A stretch of 32,985 bases of DNA from contig JBAYHV010000005.1 in the NCBI GenBank assembly GCA_041665985.1, positions 1-32,985 of the forward strand, read 5' to 3'. The DNA is from CAIRYW01 sp041665985. Its GTDB lineage: Bacteria > Patescibacteriota > Minisyncoccia > Phycocordibacterales > CAIRYW01. The notes beneath the pieces are model-generated. The model was given only the letters and a program-made list of their open reading frames with translations, was not told the DNA's origin and made no database searches. A program made the translations under genes and the position numbers. Shown here one piece after another: positions 29,954 through 32,985 of the stretch (positions within the stretch are counted from its first letter, which is position 1; each line of letters opens with the position of its first letter).

Positions 29954-30661
29954 ATGGTTAAAATCACAACTAGCAAAGATTTAAATATATTAGAAAAAAA
30001 ATTAGACCTGAAATTTAATGATCAGAGTCTTCTTAAGACTGCTTTTACTCATCGTTCATATTTGAACGAAAATAAAGGAAAAGTTTTTGAACACAATGAA
30101 AGGTTGGAGTTTTTAGGGGATGCTGTTTTGGAGCTTTCTATTACACGATTTCTTTATGATAAATTTCCGCAGAAACCAGAAGGAGAATTAACCGCTCTTC
30201 GTAGTGCTCTTGTAAATTCTGTTATGCTTGCCTCAATTTCAAATGAACTAGGTTTTGAAGATTATCTTTTACTTTCTCGAGGTGAGACAAAGGATACAGG
30301 AAGAGCTAGACAATATATTCTTGCTAATACTTTTGAATCAGTTGTCGGAGCGATCTATCTTGATCAAGGTTATGAAATTGCAGATAAATTTATTGAAAAA
30401 GTTTTGTTTCCAAAATTAAGTCATGTAGAAAAAAATAAACTTTTTGTAGATGCAAAAAGTTCCTTTCAAGAAAAAGCTCAAGAGCAAACAGGTTTTACTC
30501 CATCATATAAAACTTTAAGAGAAATTGGTCCAGATCACGATAAAGAATTTATCGTCGGTCTTTATATAGGTACTGAACTTATTGGGGAAGGTAAAGGAAA
30601 AAGCAAGCAAGAAGCAGAGACAGATGCTGCGAAAAAAGGTTTGGAGAAGAAAGGTTGGTAA
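29954..30661 (+). CDS. rnc: Ribonuclease III
   Basis: 235 residues. RNase III cuts double-stranded RNA, including rRNA precursors. The signature HNERLEFLGDAVLEL carries the catalytic Glu and Asp, and NTFESVVGAIYLDQG the second acidic pair. The C-terminal dsRNA-binding domain shows DAKSSFQEKAQEQTGFTPSY and GEGKGKSKQEAETDAAKKGL. GAAGG lies five bases before the ATG. It follows the NusB-Nudix gene, so rRNA transcription and processing functions share a transcript. The usual rnc-smc neighbourhood is interrupted here by two minus-strand genes. Confidence 0.95.
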   Translation: MVKITTSKDLNILEKKLDLKFNDQSLLKTAFTHRSYLNENKGKVFEHNERLEFLGDAVLELSITRFLYDKFPQKPEGELTALRSALVNSVMLASISNELGFEDYLLLSRGETKDTGRARQYILANTFESVVGAIYLDQGYEIADKFIEKVLFPKLSHVEKNKLFVDAKSSFQEKAQEQTGFTPSYKTLREIGPDHDKEFIVGLYIGTELIGEGKGKSKQEAETDAAKKGLEKKGW

Positions 30662-30734
30662 CAAAACACAGACAGTTAGGACAGTACGCGGACAGACACA
30701 GAACAGTATGGAAATTTTGGTTAGGTAAGAGATT

Positions 30735-30765
30735 AAAAACAGCGAGATTTAGTCTCACTGCTTTT
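30735..30765. terminator. Terminator between rnc and the 74-residue gene
   Basis: On the minus strand, CAGTGAGA and TCTCGCTG pair with one G-U and are followed by five T. On the plus strand the stem has a C-A mismatch but is followed by CTTTTGTTATT. It probably ends rnc and catches read-through from the minus strand. Confidence 0.6.
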
Positions 30766-30777
30766 GTTATTATAAAT

Positions 30778-30821
30778 AAAAAAATTCGTCGAATGAGTAG
30801 CTTAAGCTATTTTATTCGACG
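30778..30821 (-). terminator. Terminator of the 74-residue gene
   Basis: Outer arms CGTCGAAT/ATTCGACG (30787-30794 with 30814-30821) enclose an AGCTTAAGCT palindrome. On the minus strand the stem is followed by a run of seven T (30778-30784). It overlaps the stop codon of the gene. Confidence 0.8.
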
Positions 30822-31036
30822 ATGGTTAAAAATTGCGTATAAAAGCAATCATTGTACTTTCCATGAGAAGCAGGGAGTTTTACGAAGGCTGTTGGGCCAG
30901 GTGCACCTTCTGAGCTCCCAGTTGCAATGAAATGTCCATTGCCATTGTTTCGGATTATTCCTTGGAAGTGAGAGTCTTTTTTTGCAAGATCACTCCAAGT
31001 AACGCGTTCTTCAGGACAAATAAATAAAGTTGTCAT
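30812..31036 (-). CDS. Small protein of unknown function (74 residues)
   Basis: No family recognised. The sequence has a Cys-containing start (MTTLFICPEERVTW), a Gly-rich central stretch (NNGNGHFIATGSSEGAPG) and a basic, aromatic end (ASHGKYNDCFYTQF). A TATTAT -10 (plus-strand 31046-31051) lies nine bases before the ATG, again suggesting a leaderless mRNA, and a terminator overlaps the stop codon. GC content is above that of the neighbours. It is one of four similar stand-alone small genes on the minus strand. Confidence 0.65.
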   Translation of the reverse strand: MTTLFICPEERVTWSDLAKKDSHFQGIIRNNGNGHFIATGSSEGAPGPTAFVKLPASHGKYNDCFYTQFLTIVE

Positions 31037-31082
31037 TCGGAAAAGATAATATCATTCAATATATTTTTTAGATAGTTTTTGC

Positions 31083-31110
31083 AAAAAAAATCTCGCTAAA
31101 TTAAAGCGAG
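31083..31110 (-). terminator. Terminator of the 82-residue gene
   Basis: CTCGCT and AGCGAG (31092-31097 with 31105-31110) with a 7-nt loop, followed on the minus strand by eight T. Confidence 0.85.
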
Positions 31111-31112
31111 TT

Positions 31113-31361
31113 TTATGGGAGAAAGATCTCAAGAAATTGAGCACGATCTCGTGATGTATTAAGGCTCATAGGACCACGATGTCTAATGCTTGATAGCCTG
31201 AATGCTTTCATGACCGAGTTCATTTCCTCCTGAGTCATTGTTGACCCTCCGATCTCGAACAAAAAAGAAAAAGGTCGAGCTGTTTGAGGAAGTTCTTCGA
31301 GCTTCCTTAATACATCTCCAACTTGAACGAGCAGGACTTGCGGTGTTTTCATTTCAGACAT
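31113..31361 (-). CDS. Small protein of unknown function (82 residues)
   Basis: No family recognised. It begins MSEMKTPQVLLVQVGDVLRK, a likely strand-helix start, has FSFLFEIGGSTMTQEEMNSV and ends with RDRAQFLEIFLP. On the minus strand AAAGG lies seven bases before the ATG and GATATT just upstream of it; a strong terminator follows the stop codon by three bases. Upstream of it is a 27-bp element also present, inverted, at 31518. It is the last of four stand-alone small genes of above-average GC. Confidence 0.7.
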   Translation of the reverse strand: MSEMKTPQVLLVQVGDVLRKLEELPQTARPFSFLFEIGGSTMTQEEMNSVMKAFRLSSIRHRGPMSLNTSRDRAQFLEIFLP

Positions 31362-31384
31362 ATTTTACCTTTAATATCATTTAT

Positions 31385-31411
31385 GTAAACCCAGTTAGTA
31401 GATTTTGGCAT
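31385..31411 (-). repeat. Element upstream of the 82-residue gene
   Basis: On the minus strand: ATGCCAAAATCTACTAACTG followed by GGTTTAC. The plus strand at 31518-31543 has ATGCCAAAATTCACTACTGG followed by GTAAAA. It is a shared promoter-region motif or the two arms of an inverted repeat. Confidence 0.55.
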
Positions 31412-31517
31412 AGCAATTCATTTGCGAGCCGAACAAACGGTAGTTTAAAGAAAATATCTTTGCATAAAAAAATATTGATAAAATAAAATTTTTAAAGAAA
31501 TGATTTGCGAGTAAATA

Positions 31518-31543
31518 ATGCCAAAATTCACTACTGGGTAAAA
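31518..31543 (+). repeat. Second copy of the same element, plus strand
   Basis: It matches 31385-31411 in inverted orientation with two to four differences and precedes the transcribed-looking leader at 31583 by 40 bp. An ATTTGCGAG motif also occurs near each copy (31420 and 31503). Confidence 0.55.
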
Positions 31544-31568
31544 CAATGAATTAATTGGTTTTTTTTGC

Positions 31569-31763
31569 TAAAATAAGGAGACATGAACCCGGTAGTATAA
31601 AAAGGCAAATGCCAATTTACTAACCGGATGAATCCAGTCACTGAAAAATGACATTAAAAGCTTAAACATACAGATGGTTGCAAACACAATTTTTCAAGTC
31701 GAATTTAAAAGTAATTTTGAAATAGGCTACGCTTTCAAAAGCGATGTCATTTTCTAGTGCTGG
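31569..31763 (+). ncRNA. Structured leader or small RNA upstream of smc
   Basis: TAAAAT at 31569-31574 can act as -10, placing the start near 31581. A hairpin CCGGTAGTA.../...TACTAACCGG spans 31589-31627 with an inner GGC/GCC stem. A second long stem pairs 31634-31654 with 31744-31763 (about 18 pairs, one mismatch, one bulge), enclosing 89 nt and a small hairpin CGCTT-TCAA-AAGCG. The 3' arm ends directly before the smc ATG. Two tiny frames, encoding MNPVV and MNPVTEK, start at 31583 and 31628. It could be a regulatory leader; no known RNA family is recognised. Confidence 0.45.
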
Positions 31764-32985
31764 ATGAATCTTAAATCCCTAGAATTAAATGGTTTCAAAT
31801 CTTTTGGTAAAAAAACCATTCTTGAATTTACCACGCCTATTACCTCTATTGTCGGACCAAACGGAAGTGGAAAATCAAACGTTGCAGAATCTTTTAGATT
31901 TGTTCTTGGAGAACAATCCATTAAAAGTATGCGAGGTAAAAAAGGAGAAGATCTTATTTTCAATGGATCAAGTGATGCAGGAAGATCAAATCGCGCATCG
32001 GTAAAACTTTGTTTTGATAACAAAAAAAGATTATTCAATGTTGATTTTGACGAGGTGACAATTGAAAGAGTTGTGTACCGAGACGGAGTCAATGAATATT
32101 CGATCAATGGAAGCAAAGTAAGATTGAAGGATATTACTGAACTTTTATCTAGTGCTCATATTGGCTCTTCAGGTCATCATATAATTTCACAAGGTGAAGC
32201 TGATAGGATCTTGCATACCAGTCCAAAGGAAAGAAAAGAAATGATCGAAGATGCTTTAGGCATTAAAATTTATCAATACAAAAAAGAAGAAAGCGTTAGA
32301 AAACTTGAGAAGACCGATGAAAACATCAAACAAGTCGAATCTTTAAGAAGGGAAATTGCTCCGCACTTGAAATTTTTAAAGCGCCAAGTAGAAAAAATAG
32401 AAAAATCGAAACAGATCCGCGAAGAACTTATTTTTAAATCAAAAGAATATTTTGCTTTGGAAGAAGCTCATATTAATTTTGAAAAACAAAATTCATACAG
32501 AGAAAGACAGGCTCCTGAACAAGAGCTTAAAGATCTTCAAGCAAAACTAAAACAGGCTCGCTTAATAATAGAAGAGAGTCAAAAGGGAACAGACGAGTCT
32601 TCAAAGATCCTAGAACTTGAAGGAAAGCTTGGGGCATCAAGAAGGCATAAAGATGAAATTGTCCGCGAATTAGGACGAATTGAAGGGGAAATTTCGTACA
32701 TCATCAAAACGATCTCGATCGAGAAGCAAAACATGGAAAATTCTGGCAAGCCTGTTCCTGTGTCTGAAATTGAAATTTTGGCAAACGAAATAAAAGAAGA
32801 AATTCAAAAAGCAGAATCTGTCGGCACTCTAGAAATTTTTAAAGAAACTTTGCATAAAGTAGGAAATATTCTTTCTACTTTTATAAATAATAGTAAAACT
32901 TCTACTTCTCCTGCTCTTGAAAGACTTCAGGGTGAACTCGAAACTCTGCGTTCAAAAGAGAAATCTCTTCAAGAAAATTTTAATA
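31764..32985 (+). CDS. smc: Chromosome segregation protein SMC, N-terminal part (partial)
   Basis: The first 407 residues are in the window; the gene runs off the edge. The start MNLKSLELNGFKSFGKKT and Walker A GPNGSGKSNVAE with VLGEQSIKSMRG are typical of bacterial SMC, as is YSINGSKVRLKDI followed by HIISQGEADRIL. From about residue 165 a long coiled coil begins (Glu/Lys-rich, KLEKTDENIKQVES). SMC organises and separates chromosomes. The ATG follows a structured leader with no Shine-Dalgarno. Hinge and Walker B lie outside. Confidence 0.93.
   Translation, partial: MNLKSLELNGFKSFGKKTILEFTTPITSIVGPNGSGKSNVAESFRFVLGEQSIKSMRGKKGEDLIFNGSSDAGRSNRASVKLCFDNKKRLFNVDFDEVTIERVVYRDGVNEYSINGSKVRLKDITELLSSAHIGSSGHHIISQGEADRILHTSPKERKEMIEDALGIKIYQYKKEESVRKLEKTDENIKQVESLRREIAPHLKFLKRQVEKIEKSKQIREELIFKSKEYFALEEAHINFEKQNSYRERQAPEQELKDLQAKLKQARLIIEESQKGTDESSKILELEGKLGASRRHKDEIVRELGRIEGEISYIIKTISIEKQNMENSGKPVPVSEIEILANEIKEEIQKAESVGTLEIFKETLHKVGNILSTFINNSKTSTSPALERLQGELETLRSKEKSLQENFN

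Noticed and set aside
30655..30930. 91-residue plus-strand frame after rnc
   Set aside because: It crosses two terminator hairpins and lies opposite the 74-residue gene.
1..32985. Alternative genetic code (TGA as Gly)
   Set aside because: TGA ends the MYG1-like, Cas2-like and transketolase C-subunit genes at the family-expected lengths.
1..32985. tRNA, rRNA, tmRNA or RNase P RNA genes
   Set aside because: No T-loop/acceptor pairs or conserved RNA motifs were found by reading; a covariance-model scan would be decisive.

Overview
This AT-rich window (roughly one-third GC by eye) looks like a chromosome segment from a Candidate Phyla Radiation bacterium (Patescibacteria, Parcubacteria-like). 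The pointers are compact core enzymes (ThrS without a TGS domain, a short DnaE, Obg without an OCT domain), a split transketolase, a small DUF5652-like membrane protein, a wHTH-Cas2-like protein, and large surface proteins with GYAWS/IGWI repeats. TGA is an ordinary stop (for example ending the MYG1-like gene and the transketolase C subunit), so this is code 11, not the Gracilibacteria/SR1 code. No tRNA, rRNA or CRISPR array was recognised.

Layout. 1-1.4 kb: the end of an FMN-binding-domain protein, its likely flavin transferase ApbE, and a DoxX-like membrane protein. 1.5-5.1 kb: AI-2E-type transporter, an ABC exporter pair, and a MYG1-like DHH hydrolase. 5.1-8.6 kb: a wHTH-Cas2-like gene bracketed by palindromes, Obg, GatB (with a GC-rich repeat in its leader), and a small membrane protein. 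8.7-15.2 kb: carbon metabolism (GAPDH, RpiB, Rpe, split transketolase), interrupted by an HD hydrolase, a broken HigB-like toxin with its antitoxin and palindromic operator, small proteins, and a degenerate duplicate of the transketolase C-subunit start. 15.2-15.6 kb: a GIY-YIG nuclease gene between inverted, identical 28-bp hairpin repeats. 15.6-22 kb: ThrS and DnaE on the minus strand, two small self-contained genes of unknown function, and RNase HII. 22-28.2 kb: four cell-surface genes (a large two-part protein, a small anchored protein, a tail-collar-like protein, and a seven-bladed propeller protein). 28.2-28.7 kb: non-coding, with a strong terminator and GC-rich repeats. 28.7-33 kb: L32, a NusB-Nudix fusion and RNase III, then two more small minus-strand genes of unknown function, a structured leader, and the start of SMC.

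Recurring themes. Many promoters have a -10 box only 6-10 nt from the start codon, which suggests leaderless mRNAs. Intergenic regions hold several families of palindromic repeats, and two of these bracket nuclease-fold genes. These repeat-plus-nuclease units are the best candidates for an undescribed mobile or regulatory system. Four small minus-strand genes with their own terminators are the other notable unknowns.
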